A stretch of DNA of 64,000 nt from NCBI RefSeq assembly GCF_949987515.2, contig NC_082694.2, positions 41,791,951-41,855,950 on the forward strand, in the 5' to 3' direction. The DNA is from Delphinus delphis (lineage: Eukaryota > Chordata > Mammalia > Artiodactyla > Delphinidae). The notes beneath the pieces are model-generated. The model was not told the DNA's origin and did not search any database. It was given only the letters and a program-made list of their open reading frames with translations. Position numbers and translations under genes: made by a program. Positions 36,626 through 48,655 of this stretch are shown piece after piece (the stretch's first letter is position 1; each line of letters begins with the position of its first letter).

Positions 36626-37207
36626 AGAAAATATTTTATGATAACACTAGGACATTGTTTCTCTGTATTGGCATTTGCACTGTTGATGCAAAAGCAAAGG
36701 TGGTGGATAAAACTGCTGGTGCCTTAGCATGAATCCAGTCAGTAGTACCAAACTGGACTCACAGTTTTTTAAAAAAGCCAATTTCACAGAGAATGTTCTT
36801 GATGAAAAATAAAACTTATAACTGTATTAAATCTTGACCCTTGAGTACATGTCTTTTTAATACTGTGTGACAAGGCAGGAAGTATGCATAAAACATTTTT
36901 GCTGCATACTGGAACACAGTAACTGTCTTGGGCAAAAGAACTTAGGTGATTATCTGAGAAGTGAGCTGAACTAGACACTTTTTTTCCATGAAACGTTTTT
37001 ATTTGAAAGGATGACTGACAGAAAAACTATGATTATGTAGACTTGCTAATATTTTCTTGATAATGAATGGAGTGAAACAATCACTAAGGAAACCACTTAC
37101 AGTGTTTATCACCAAGAATAAAATTTAAGCTTTCAGGCAAAAATTAAGTTTTTGTAAAATCCCTACATAGTTAAAATGTTTTTCTTGCTGAGATTAGTGA
37201 TGATATT
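36626..37207. other. Unassigned sequence
   Basis: No recognisable feature. Confidence 0.4.
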
Positions 37208-37222
37208 AATGAATGTGATTTT

Positions 37223-37541
37223 TTTTTTTAAAGAAGATGTTGGGGGTAGGAGTTTATTAACTTATTAATTTATTTTTTTTGCTGTGTTGGGTCTTCGTTT
37301 CTGTGCGAGGGTTTTCTCTAGTTGTGGCAAGCGGGGGCCACTCTTCATTGCGGTGCGCGGGCCTCTCACTATTGCGGCCTCTCTTGTTGCGGAGCACAGG
37401 CTCCAGATGTGCAGGCTCAGTAGTTGTGGCTCACGGGCCTAGTTGCTCCGCGGCATGTGGGATCCTCCCAGACCAGGGCTCAAACCCGTGTCCCCTGCAT
37501 TAGCAGGCAGATTCTCAACCACCGCGCCACCAGGGAAGACC
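37223..37541 (-). mobile_element. Long CHR-type SINE with 15-bp duplication
   Basis: A 319-bp longer variant of the CHR family on the minus strand. Tail side: 'tttgctgtgttgggtcttcg', then 'agttgtggcaagcgggggcc', then the shared body 'ggcctctcactattgcggcc' and the head complement 'cgccaccagggaagacc'. A perfect 15-bp duplication 'aatgaatgtgatttt' flanks it (37208-37222 and 37542-37556). It is longer than most copies in the window because it retains an extra 3' module. Confidence 0.95.
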
Positions 37542-37556
37542 AATGAATGTGATTTT

Positions 37557-39384
37557 AAAAATACATTTTGTAATAGAACATCTATGTAACTCAGCAAACT
37601 ATTATTTTTTCCAAATGACAAATGCATAATGTTGCAAATCATGCATAGATGAAAGATCAATTCAAGATATCTTATTGACCAATGCATTTCACTGTAACAG
37701 AGTATGGAAAGACCATTGGTGTGGTTTCAGATTCTATACTGCAACTAACCTTTGAGAAGCTATCACCTGTCAGATATTAGTGTAGTATCAGAGAAGAGTC
37801 CCCAAATTTATCTGAAAAGGCTGTTAAAATGTTTCTTCCTTTTCCTACTATGTTTCTGTGTGAGACCAGATTTTCTTGACATTTTTAATTAAAATTAAGA
37901 TTTTACAACAGATGGAATACAGAAGCAGAGAAAATTCAGCTGTCTTTATTAAGCCAGATATTAAAAGAGATTTGCAAAAGCGTAAGATAATGTCACTCTT
38001 CTCAATAATTTTCTTTGTTTGGGAAAACATAGAGATTTTTGGTAAAAATACATTTTATTTATGTTAACAGAGAATAAGTTTATCGTTACATTATTTTTAA
38101 ATGAATATATAAACCTTTTTCAGGTTTAAATTCTAAAAGAGCAAATATTGAAATATGTAATCCATATACAAATGGTCTTTGGGGGGGTCTTCGAAAGGGG
38201 TCCTGAGCCAAAAGCCACTACTCTTGACTCCTTGCCTGCAAAGAACTGAAGTATTTGCCATAGTCTTTCTGCTGAGTTTTTGTTTCTGGATCCTTTTCAG
38301 TATTGCTGTCCTTCTATCACTCATCCTAGTGGGACAGTAGCAGAAAACTGGCCAGTTATTTTATTGCTTCAAACAACCCACCCCCTCCAATCTATACTTT
38401 GGGAAAATAATTACCTAGTTTACTTATAGATTATTAAATTTACCATATGATTGACACTGACTCATGTCCCTATGTCTTTGAACTGATGCAGTTTATGTTA
38501 TGTTATGTCAGCTTAACAATTTCCCCCTCAATTAATAAAGGCTGTTCTCCTGGGAAAGTTAGATTTTATTTTCTTCCCAGAAAGCGAACCATGACCTTAA
38601 CACCTTTCTGATTTAAAGAGGTGGGATCTCTTTAAATTTCAATGCCTGTAAAGTTTTCTTTAAGAAACTCAGATAGAATCATCTACCGACATTTCTGATA
38701 ATTTTCTGAAGCAATAAGAAGAGGTCAAAGATGGACACATCCTTTAAAAAGGGGAGCCTTTACCGTGGTAGCATTGCTTCATCTCTTTCTATAGAACTTG
38801 AAAGCCTGTGCTCAGTAATTTATGTTAATGCTTTATTTTCGAAGTTTTCTTTCTTCCATAAGCTCTTCATACTTTGACCAAGAACTGACCTTTCCCCTCT
38901 TTGAAATTTACCCTCCAACCTACCCCACTCTCCAGGCTAGCTTTTCATTAGGGAACATGGGAGACAAACCCTCACGTTGCTATGCATTGCGCTCTAGTGG
39001 CAGGCCTCCCTGACAAAAATCAAAGAGCTGCTAGTGCCAGAAGGATGAACTCTGTGATCTCAGCCCCCGTAAAGAGAAGCATCCCCGGAGAGAGGTTCAA
39101 TTCATGTCAGAGTTAAATCTTAATTCATCTGAGAGCTGAGAAGCAGTCAGGCTTTTGAATATTTTTATTGAGAGACATTTTCCAAATCACAGATCAGATT
39201 AATATTTCAGTAACTTCTTTGAATGAGTCTGGTGCAGGGCAACAAACAAAACCAATGGCTCATGTGCAGTGTGATTTAGAAAGAAGTTTTTAGAGTGTTT
39301 AAACAGTTTCTGCTACATTTTTTTCCAGGCTGAGTAGGGACAAAGTCTAAACTCCTCCTCTTTCTTTTTGTTTTCTTTTTCCTC
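37557..39384. other. Unassigned AT-rich sequence
   Basis: No recognisable repeat or coding exon in about 1.8 kb. Short frames such as 37876-38067 and 38822-39013 have no motif. Confidence 0.4.
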
Positions 39385-39437
39385 ATCCACCCTTCCCTGC
39401 ATCCCTCCCTCCCTCCCTCCCTTCCTTCCTTCCTTCT
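39385..39437 (+). repeat. (CCCT/CCTT)n pyrimidine tract
   Basis: A CCCT run changes to a CCTT run at about 39405-39436, inside a longer pyrimidine-rich stretch beginning near 39350. Confidence 0.9.
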
Positions 39438-39754
39438 CACTTTTTCTAGGGATTTATTGCTTTCAAGAATAACCCATTGATTAACACAATCTCATTCTAA
39501 TGCAACTGTATTTGGGATTTTTGAATGCCATCAATGAGAATGAATGGGGTGTTCTCAGAGGAATTAGTCTCCTTTGACCTTCATGATGTTAAATACCATG
39601 CTACCCTAAATAGGATTGTGTTGTTAGCACTGGAACCTGTCTTAAAGTGGCAGTGAGTCACTATAATTCCGAGTCAGAAAAGACTGAGTTTAATTATTCT
39701 AAATGTTGAAAGACGTATATCTAACCTTCATGGGAATGTCTGGTGTCTTAAATT

Positions 39755-40010
39755 AAATGATAATATTTATTGAGCATTTAAATGTGCTAGTCACTTAGTG
39801 ACTTGCATGTATTAAATTATTTAACCACTAGAACCACTTTGTGAGGTCAGTACTTTTATTGTACTGAAGCCTTTTTATAGATGAGTAAATCGAGGAACTG
39901 AGAGTCTTAAAACTTTGTCCAAGAGTATTTATGTGTCAGAAATGAGATCAGAAAACAGGCAGACACTGGCTTCAGAGAACATGAATTTAACTCTCATGCT
40001 ATGATTCCTC
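39755..40010 (-). mobile_element. MIR SINE remnant
   Basis: Order on the plus strand: 'tattgagcatttaaatgtgc', 'tttatagatgagtaaatcga', 'ggaactgagagtcttaaaac' and 'ttgtccaagagtatttatgt'. This is the reverse complement of a diverged MIR. Confidence 0.75.
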
Positions 40011-40129
40011 TCCAGGTAGTCAAAATATAGTGATCGAAAATAAACAGTAGTGAATTCTGTTAGCAGCTTATGGAATTTTCATTATTTCTTGTATTTAACT
40101 TTACTGATTCATTTCCCTTTCACTGTAAG

Positions 40130-40270
40130 ACAACTGAAATATTCCTGCCTTGGTACATGTTATTCCCTAATATGGAATGCCCTTTCTCTTTTTACTAGTC
40201 AAATGCAATGCATTCTTTAAAGCTCATTTCAAATTTCATTTTCTCCATAAAACTGTATCTGTTAAAAACC
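40130..40270 (+). mobile_element. L2-like remnant
   Basis: 'tattccctaatatggaatgc', then 'cctttctctttttactagtc', then 'ttaaagctcatttcaaattt' resembles the L2 3'-region text 'gcctggaatgcccttcc ... tcaaggcccagctcaaatg'. Diverged. Confidence 0.55.
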
Positions 40271-40519
40271 AGAGGCTCCCAAAATTTAAGAGTTGCAATG
40301 GAATATAGGGGATTTCTAGTACAATTTCTATCCAAACCTAGAAATCACTGAACAACTCTAAGACCATTAGCTTTTGATTAAAAACATGCTTTTACAGGAC
40401 ACCCAGTATCTTCTCTTCATAAACTTCTATTTAGCTAGTAATTCTTACTGTCTTAAGCTAGACTAATATCTTATTCTTTAAATGAAATTTAGCATTGTTC
40501 AGCTATTTTCATTAACCCT

Positions 40520-41075
40520 CTCATTCATTCATATATTTGCACTTTCAATCAATATTTATTGGAGTTTTTTAATGTACACTCTTATAGATGCTAGAAGGTA
40601 AAATAAAAAAGACGCAGACCTTGTTTTAAAAAAACAGATGCTTTTCAGATGTCTAATATAGACTAGAAGACCAGGGAATGACAGTAAACCCTGTGTTGAG
40701 ATTTAAAGAGAGAGTAGGATTTAGCTATTTTGAAAAGAGGAGGAAAAACATTAAAAGCTGAGGAATGATCCCTATTTTACAGTTGGAGTACCTGAGGCAT
40801 AGAAAAGTAAAGTAATTTTTTCAAGATTGTAAGGCTAGTTATTGGAAGAATTGAAATTCGAGTTGGCATTTTCACTCCATAGTTGATGCTTTTAAATTAG
40901 AGTAATGAAAGAGTAGCATCATATTCAAGGAGTTGTAAGTAATTACTTAAGGCTAAAGTGTGGGCTGTGCTAAGTGAAGGGTTGAGATGGTGATAAAATG
41001 AAGAGTCAGGCAGAGGTCAGCTGGTAATGAATTTTGGAAGCTACTCCAATGCATTAGGATTGCATTCTCATTATC
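40520..41075 (+). repeat. Cluster of ancient repeats including a MIR piece
   Basis: An 'attcattcatatatttgcac' element start lies at 40520-40625. At 40765-40890 there is a minus-strand MIR core ('ccctattttacagttggagt', 'acctgaggcatagaaaagta'). At 40930-41075 there is text like the later part of the repeat seen at the window start ('aatgaattttggaagctact'). Confidence 0.55.
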
Positions 41076-41838
41076 CATTTCTTCTAACACTAGGAGAACC
41101 TTTTGAGTTTGTCCTCATTTTACTGGTTTGGTTTTCTCTAATGACAATTTTGGGTTCTCCTGGTGCAATTATTGATTTTTATTCTGTTGTTACTTTTAAA
41201 AGTTAGTTGTTTCTTTGACTATTTTGTAGCCAGCTTCATTTCTTTGTCCTGTTCCCTCTCATAATATGGCCCTCTCATGACTCCCTGCTTCTGCTTCATA
41301 GAACTTATCTTTTAGATATTTTTGCTACACCAAATAAATGTTTAACATGGTATTTTTATGTTTTGCATAGGAAGCAGTTTCAGCAATATGCTTTTATTCC
41401 AAGTTTTTTTCTTAACTTTCAGTATTTTTTACATATTTATGTGTTTTAATGTAATATGTATTTATATATGTATTTGTTTATCTATCCTTGCACTCAGGGA
41501 CATCTAGACAGGTGCTACATGCCTACACACAGCTATATCTTTAGTCCTCTTAACTGTATATTTTAGCTCTGAGAAAATTTGCACCTAGATCTGTCCATGA
41601 TTCAAAAGTCAGTATTTTATGGTCTCTAGACCAGTCTGTGCTGCACAGCAGTTTTAATTTCGGGGACTTAACCATTCTGGAGGATCAGATTAATCTCTGG
41701 TTGCCATTTGATTGCCAGAAAATTTCGTATTATGTGTTAGGAGAAAAGTGTTCAACGGTCAAATAAATTTGACAAATACAATGTGCTACTTCCCACTTTT
41801 GGAAATGCACCATGAAGCACCTGGAGAAGTCCTGTACC
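41076..41838. other. Unassigned AT-rich sequence
   Basis: No recognisable feature. Confidence 0.4.
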
Positions 41839-41853
41839 AAAGAAGTTTGTTAA

Positions 41854-42672
41854 AAACTACAACGAGGTACCACCTCACACCGGTCAGAATGGCCATCATT
41901 AAAAACTCTACAAATAACAAATGCTGGGGAGGGTGTGGAGAAAAGGGAACCCTCCTACACTGTTGGTGGGAATGTGAGTTGATACAGCTACTATGGAAAA
42001 CAGTATGAAGGTTCCTCAGAAAACTCAAGAATAGAACCATATGATTCAGCAATCCCATTCCTGGGCATATATCCAACAAAACTATACTTCAAAAGGTTAC
42101 ATGCACCCCTATGTTCATAGCAACACTATTCACAATAGCCAAGACATGGAAACAACCTAAACGTCCATCAACAGATGAACAGGTAAAGAAGATGTGGTAC
42201 ATATATACAATGGAATACTACTCAGCCATAAAAAAGAACGACATAATGGCATTTGCAGCAACATGGATGCAACTAGAGATTACCATATTAAATGAAGTAA
42301 GTCAGAAAGAGAAAGACAAATACCATATGATATCACTTATGTGTGGAATTTAAAATATGACACAAATGAACTTATCTATGAATCAGAAACAGACTCACAG
42401 ACATAGAGAACAGACTTGTGGTTGCCAAGGGGGAGAGGATTGGGGAAGGGATGGAGTGGGAGGTTGGGGTTAGCAGGTGTAAGCTATTATATAAAGAATG
42501 GATAAACAACAAGGTCCTACTGTATAGTACAGGGAACTATATTCAATATCCTATGATAAACCATAATAGAAAAGAATATTAAAAAAGGAATGTATGTATG
42601 TATAACCAAATCACTTTGCTGTACAGCAGAAATTAACACAACATTGTAAATCAACTATACTTCAATTTAAAA
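41854..42672 (+). mobile_element. 5'-truncated L1 with ORF2 C-terminus and 3' UTR
   Basis: An L1 that begins inside the last part of ORF2. The Cys-rich motif ([18 protein letters not shown]) is preserved, followed by the 'aacctaaacgtccatcaaca' and 'tggaatactactcagccata' landmarks. The 3' UTR includes a G-rich tract at 42430-42469, 'gtacagggaactatattcaa' and a short A tail. A 15-bp imperfect duplication (13/15) flanks it at 41839-41853 and 42673-42687. The ORF2 part is frameshifted after 42008. The 3' UTR differs from that of the 13-kb L1, so it belongs to a different L1 subfamily. Confidence 0.92.
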
Positions 42673-42939
42673 AAAGAAGCTCGTTAATCATTCTTTTAAA
42701 AAATTTGTTAAACTTATTTTCAAGGAAAATGTTATATTTATGTCTATTCACCATCTCTGGACGCTACTTTGGTAAATGCTATGGAATAAATAAAGTCTGC
42801 TTCCCGTAGACTTTGTGGGCCTGCTAGCCTCAATCCGGCATGACACTTACTTGCAATGCTTCTTCTTAGGTAAGTATATCCAAGTTCTACAAAACAGCGC
42901 CCCAACTTCCCATCACTTTGTATCATATTGTACACATTT

Positions 42940-43084
42940 TAACTTTATTTTATTATTATTATTATTATTTTTTGCTGAGATATAATTTACATAGATTAAA
43001 ATTCACCCTTTTTAAAAAGAGTAGTCCTATGTTTGGCAAATGCATATAGTCATGTACTTACCTCTACAGTCAAAATACAGAATC
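42940..43084 (-). mobile_element. L1M 3' UTR remnant interrupted by a SINE
   Basis: 'tgctgagatataatttacat', 'agattaaaattcaccctttt' and 'tttggcaaatgcatatagtc' are typical of an old L1 3' UTR read in reverse. The text breaks at the CHR SINE and appears to resume after 43311. An (ATT)n run lies at about 42950-42970. Confidence 0.65.
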
Positions 43085-43276
43085 GGGCTTCCCTGGTGGC
43101 GCAGTGGTTGAGAGTCCGCCTGCCGATGCAGGGGACACGGGTTCGTGCCCTGGTCCGGGAAGATCCCACATGCCGCGGAGCAGCTGGGCCCGTGAGCCAT
43201 GGCCGCTGAGCCTGCGAATCCGGAGCCTGTGCTCTGCAACGGGAGAGGCCACAACAGTGAGAGGCCCACGTACCGG

Positions 43277-43300
<24 letters not shown>
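43085..43300 (+). mobile_element. CHR-type SINE, complete, with duplication
   Basis: Complete CHR SINE with promoter boxes and about 27 A in the tail. The duplication 'aaatacagaa' lies at 43073-43082 and 43301-43310. It sits inside the older L1 3' UTR remnant, so it is younger than that element. One change breaks the body CpG ('cctgcgaatccgg' where siblings have 'cctgcgcgtccgg'). Confidence 0.95.
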
Positions 43301-43307
<7 letters not shown>

Positions 43308-43310
43308 GAA

Positions 43311-43869
43311 CCATGGTGAATATTTAAAAACTTCAGTACCTAAATGGGTGTGTAAACAGAGGTGCGGGTGAAATTTGTCGAACTCAGAAGGTATGCTTCT
43401 TGCAGTTGACAAATGCTCACCAGTTTACTGGTAAATACAGACTCTGAATCTATATGTTAGAGCCTGAGAATAGGAGTAGATTAAAGTCTTTTTGGAAGTG
43501 ATCTGTGTCGTTCTGTGTAAGGGAGTGGATTTAGGGATATTCAAGCATGTATTTTTTTCCATCCATCCCTATGGACAGGAAAATTCATAAAATTCCTCTT
43601 TTCAACTCTCCCCTCCTCATACACTTAACATATGGTTTGTGTTCTCAACTTCTCTTTTGTTTAATTTGTGGTGTGTGTGTGTGTGTGTTTGTGTATTTGT
43701 TATAATCAGAAAATGAGAGGAATGTATTAGATATTGTGACCCTTTTCCCATGCTAACAACAAAGTAATTTATAAATAGCAAAGTAGTATTGAAATGGAAG
43801 CTATTCTTATACATCTCTTATCTTCACAATAGTGCTCAGTAAAATACGGATAAAAGTTTATATGTAACG
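43311..43869. other. Mostly unassigned, with a (GT)n tract
   Basis: A GT run lies at about 43671-43688. Otherwise no clear element apart from the possible continuation of the L1 3' UTR. Confidence 0.4.
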
Positions 43870-43879
43870 AGTATTTTTC

Positions 43880-44070
43880 TTTTTTTTTGCGGCACGCGGG
43901 CCTCTCACTGCTGTGGCCTCTCCCGTTGCAGAGCAACAGGCTCCAGACGCGCAGGCTCAGCGGACATGGCTCACGGGCGCAGCATGTGGGATCTTCCTGG
44001 ACCGGGTCACGAACCCATGTCCCCTGCATCGGCAGGCGGACTCTCAACCACTGCGCCACCAGGGAAGCCC
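43880..44070 (-). mobile_element. CHR-type SINE with internal deletion
   Basis: Minus-strand CHR SINE with T-run tail complement, body and head. Some 10-15 bases around the 'gggcccagccgctccgcggcatg' position are missing, giving 'cgggcgcagcatgtgggatc'. The duplication is 'acgagtatttttcttt' (43867-43882) versus 'atgagtgtttttcttt' (44071-44086), 14/16. Confidence 0.93.
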
Positions 44071-44086
44071 ATGAGTGTTTTTCTTT

Positions 44087-45394
44087 GATTGAGTGGTTGG
44101 TTGATGCATGAGCAACACTGGACAGTGATATTGGAGTGAAGTTTAATTTTAGACTTAGAGCTGTCTTCTAATGAAGTTTTTGATGATGAGTATATAAAAA
44201 TTGCTGTGCCATTTTGAAAGGTAAATCTGAATGCACTTCTGCCTGTGATCTGGTCCTATCATCTGGACCACATTTACCTGTCTAATTCTCTTCTTTCAGC
44301 TCAGTATGACATACTCGTTTTTAGTACAAGATAGGTCGTGTTTATCTGTTGCATTGTCTATGGTCCAGTGATCTCTTTTGTAGTCTAAAGGGAACTGTAT
44401 GAAAACTGAACTGGGTCAAGGAGTCTGAGAGTGTTAAAGTTCACCAAGAAATCAAGATGAGGCTTTGCAGAAACAAGAGGAAGTTAAAATTAGTATGAAT
44501 TGATTTCCCTACCCCCTTTTCAGAAATTGTTCTCACATGTTGCAAGCCCCTTGGCCATTTATGTGATGCTCTGTGTTATGACTGTGACATGACTATGCCA
44601 GAGGATGGCCAAGGTCAACAATGTGACCTATTTTTATTTTTTCTTAATAGGAAAAAGTTGCCATTCTTTTCCCACACTGGCAGAGTCTTTCTGTGTGTGT
44701 GGCTTTGCAGACTCCTTTTTGTGAACATTTCACATCTTTTCCTTTGATTAAGCTTGTTAGATTTCAGACCTCCTTGAACTTTAAACTTCTCATTTCCAGC
44801 TTTTCCAGTTAGATGTTCTAAATCTAGTGATCCATTACACAGTATTATTAACTTATCTATCCTTTGGCAGCTTTATAAATTATTTCAGAAATGTATTTTT
44901 CTTAAAACAGAACAACAAACAGGGGATAAAACTACTCTTTTAAACTACTTTCTATTTAAAATTGGATAATTTTATTTACAAATCTGAATCCTCTGAAAGA
45001 AATAAGAATGTATTCATTATGTGGATACTTCATACATCTCAGCTTTCAGGTTTTCTTGAACTCTGAGGCTGGGTTACAAAGAAGTCTGAGTTGTTTGTTG
45101 ATTAAATCAGTGCCGTTTAATTGGTTTAATCATGAATCTACCTAAATGAATTCCTAATATATTAAAGATAATATATGCTTACTATGTAAACAACAACAAA
45201 ACTTTTACTAAAACATGAAATATTTAGTAGAAAATTCAGGTCATATAACAGGTAATTAAAATATAAAATATCTAAAATCAAGGTGAACATTTCTTTTCCA
45301 AAATGTACAATTAACTTAATGTTCCAACTCACTTTTTGTGTATATATAAAAAAAAAATAAGTGATGTCAGAATTGTAAGTTAGGGAATATTGTT
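44087..45394. other. Unassigned AT-rich sequence
   Basis: No recognisable feature in about 1.3 kb. Confidence 0.4.
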
Positions 45395-46050
45395 GAGAGA
45401 CTTTCAGGCAAGATGGCAGCCTTAAGTGATGCAAAATTCCACCCAATCACTTTCTGGATCCAAGCACAGAGTATGTTAGGGAAAAAAAATAATTTAAAAG
45501 CATATTTGAATGTGAATCTGAGAAATGGAAAACTTAGCTGCCAGAAACAAAGACTGAAATTAGGTAGCATAGTGAGGTGTTACTGAAGTTGAATGTCTCA
45601 TGGGGGAATCTCAGGACCTTGATGCCTGGGTTTTAATAACTATGTGGACATGTGATAAGAAATTAAATCTGTGCAAATCGGGATGCTGAAACTGAGCTAG
45701 AAAGAGTTGCTATGTTCAGGAAACTGAGAATAGGAACAAACTATCTGCTGGCTTGGAAGCAATAAGAACCCAGCATTTTCTAGTGCCATAGGTAGGAAAA
45801 GTCAAGAGCTAGAAAATACAATCCCAATCTGTGCTTTGAATAACTCTGGAGTCCAAATTCACATTGACTACAGTAGGAGGTAGAACCACAGGTTAAATTA
45901 TTAAGAAAAATGTTGAGCCATTGCTGAAATAAAATATCTCGAGGTAGAAATCATAAACAACATGAAGAGATTTTGATATAAATATGTCAAAAATGTAAAA
46001 GGCACAACAGAAAGAAGAAAAACATAAAGCTTGGGTAAGACAGTATGAAA
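45395..46050 (+). mobile_element. Ancient L1/HAL1-like element, piece 1 (5' part)
   Basis: 'ttcaggcaagatggcagcct' looks like the 5' UTR start of an old L1 or HAL1 ('ggcaagatggcagcc'). Downstream AT-rich text is compatible with the 5' UTR and early ORF1. It is cut off where the minus-strand L1 begins. No intact frame remains. Confidence 0.5.
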
Positions 46051-47520
46051 GAAGAGTGAGCATTTTTGTTTTGGGAAACATGTACAGCTGTGCAACCAGC
46101 ACCACTATAAACAAGACATAAAACAGCTCCTTTGCTGGAGGTTTTCCATGCCCTCCTTTATAGCCAATCCTTCCTCCCAACCCCAGGCTCTCATAACAAC
46201 TGATCCATTTTCTGTCCCGGTAGCTTTGGCTTTTCCAGAATGTCATTCAAGTGAAGTTATACAGTATGTATAGCCTTTTGAATGTAGCGTCTTTCACCTA
46301 ACATGATGAATCTGAGATTCATCATGTTGCTGCATATATCAGAACAGGAGTTCATTCCTTTTTATTACTAAATATTATTCCATTTTATAGAGATGCCACA
46401 TTATTTTTGTCCATTCTCTAGTTGAGGAACATACGAATTGTTCCTAGGTTTAGCAATTATGAATAAAGATGTTATAAATATTTATGTATAGGTTTTGGTG
46501 TGAATGTAAATTGCCATTTCACGTAGATAAATACCTAGGCGTTGGGCTGTTGGGTCATATGATAAGCGTATGCTTAACTTCATAAGAAACTTCCAAACAT
46601 CTTCCAAAGAGGCTGTAATAATTTGCATTCCCACCAGCAACATAAAAGGGATTCTACTTATTCTGCATCATCATCAGTAATTTGTAATGTCAGCTCTGAT
46701 CATCTATATGGTTTTGAATAGGAGGGATGAAAGTAGAATATCCTCACTTTATTTCTGATCTTAGGGGGAAATCATTCATTGTTTCACTAGTACATATGAT
46801 ATTTGCTGTAGATTTTTTGTAGATATCCTGTATCAGATTAAGGAAATAAGGAAATTCTCTTCAATTCTGAGTTTGGCAAGAGTTTATTGTTGTGTTGAAT
46901 CACTTTGGTGGTTGAATTTTAACGATTTCTTTTTCCGCATCTATTGAGATGTTAATATCTTTTAAAAATCTGTAGTCTATTGATACGGTGAATTACAATG
47001 ATTGATTTACAATGATTAACCAGATTTGCACTCCTGGGATGTCTCATTTGGTCATGATATTTTGTCCTTTTTGTTCATTGCTAGATTCAATTTGCTAGTA
47101 TTTTGTTGAGGATATTTGTATCTAGGTTCAGAAAGAACATTAGTTTGCATTTTTTTTTTTTTTGTAATCTATTTATATGACTTGGCTGGCCTCATAGTAA
47201 ATCTTCTCTCCTTTTCCATATAATGGAAGAGTTTGTGTAGAACTGATATTAATTATTTCTTACTTGTTTGGTAGAATTTGTCAGTGGAGGTGTCTGAGCA
47301 TGGAGTTTTCTTGGTTAGAAGATTTGTAACTGTAAATTTAATACCTTTAATAGATATAATAATCTTTAGTTTTTCCATTTCTTCTTGAGTGAGCTTTGGC
47401 AATTTGTGTCTTAAAAATAATCTGTCCATTTCATCTATGTTGTAAAATTTATAGGAAGAGTTGTTCATAATATTTCCTTATTATCTTTTAATATTTGTAG
47501 TTATGACCCTTTATTTGAAA
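46050..47520 (-). mobile_element. Old L1M, minus strand, ORF2 to 3' UTR
   Basis: Reading the minus strand, the reverse-transcriptase text comes first, ending near 47500. Its complement includes 'attcaatttgctagtatttt' and 'tcagtggaggtgtctgagca'. ORF2 C-terminal text follows, with complement 'gcattcccaccagcaacata', 'ggcgttgggctgttgggtca' and 'ttcctaggtttagcaattat', then 3' UTR toward 46050. A 71-codon scrap of reverse transcriptase (near MDRLFLRHKLPKLTQEE) is open at 47253-47468. Stops and indels are frequent. Confidence 0.8.
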
Positions 47521-48655
47521 TAGGTAATCTTAACAATCAGCCAAGTAGAAATTCTGGAAACTAAAAATATAGTAATTGAAATTAAAAGGTTAGACAACAA
47601 GTTAAATACAGGTGAAAAAAAGCTTAGTGAATTAGAAGATAGGAGATAGGAGAAAAATCACCAAGAACATAACAAATGTAAGTCAAATATGGGAAGTATG
47701 AAATAGAAGTTGAAACATAGCGGACAGAATGGTAAACTTGCATATATGTCTAGTAAGAATTACAAAAAAGGAGAATAGATAGAATGGCAATATCCAAATA
47801 GCTAATATTCAATAATTCTCTAGAGGTGATAAAAAATGAGTCTTTGGGGGCTTTGAAGCCCAATGAGTCCTGAGCAGGAAAAATAAAAACAAAATACATA
47901 CCTAGACCAATTAATGCAAAATGTTAGCACATCAAAGTACTAAGAAAGATAAAACAACTTTTTCATCTTAGAATTTGTAACTCTGATAAATTGTCAACCA
48001 GGATTAAGTATGAAATACATTTTCACATAGAATTAATATGTGTAATAAACACGTTCTTGCAGAAAGAACAATTACAAGAAGGAAATTGTATCTAGAACAA
48101 AAACATGTCATGTATGAAGAAATTATAATCAAAGAAATTTGTAAACATATTAATTTGTAATAATTAAAGATTAATTTGAGGAATTATTTTAAAAGGAGAA
48201 AATAGCAATCACTTGGACAATGGGAGGAAGTATATGGAGCTAAAATAGTCTAAGTTTCTTGCATAATTTAAGAGATGGATAGACCTATGGACTACTTAGG
48301 TCTCTAGTAGGCTTAGAATAAGTATATATTTTAGAAGAGGGGAAGATGACCACTAAGAATGGAAATAGAAGGTAAACTTTTCAGACAAGGAAGGGAAATT
48401 TAAAGAATAAATAGAATTTGATAAATCTAATAGGAGGCAGGAAGAAAAATATAAGTTGGATTTAATAAAAGATATGGTAAATAAAAAGACAGAAAGTAAA
48501 GTTAAAAATTATTGAACATATATCAGCAATAACATTAAATGTTAATAAAATAAACTTCCCTATTAAAAGAGAAATATATTTGGATGGTATAAAAAAAAAT
48601 TCTTAAACAAAGATAAAGGTATATCTGGCAAGTATTAAAAGAAAGATGTTGTTAT
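47520..48655 (+). mobile_element. Ancient L1/HAL1-like element, piece 2 (ORF1 region)
   Basis: 'gaaattctggaaactaaaaa' and 'agcttagtgaattagaagat' resemble the ORF1 coiled-coil region of old L1/HAL1 elements. 'agcaataacattaaatgtta' and 'tatttggatggtataaaaaa' near the end resemble the start of ORF2. It continues the orientation of the piece at 45395, suggesting one split element. Confidence 0.55.

Noticed and set aside
39385..39437. Candidate polypyrimidine tract of a 3' splice site
   Set aside because: It is a CCCT/CCTT simple repeat, with no plausible downstream exon or matching donor.
43050..43412. A 120-codon minus-strand frame (and similar frames at 1441-1821, 2404-2802, 25771-26142, 54656-55127, 59145-59420 and 61061-61549)
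   Set aside because: These frames are translations of CHR SINEs in one or another direction. The same peptide text recurs at every copy, which is the repeat and not a gene family.
45893..46246. 117-codon minus-strand frame with hydrophobic segments
   Set aside because: It spans the junction of an old L1 3' UTR and unrelated AT-rich DNA. The hydrophobic residues follow from T-rich codons.
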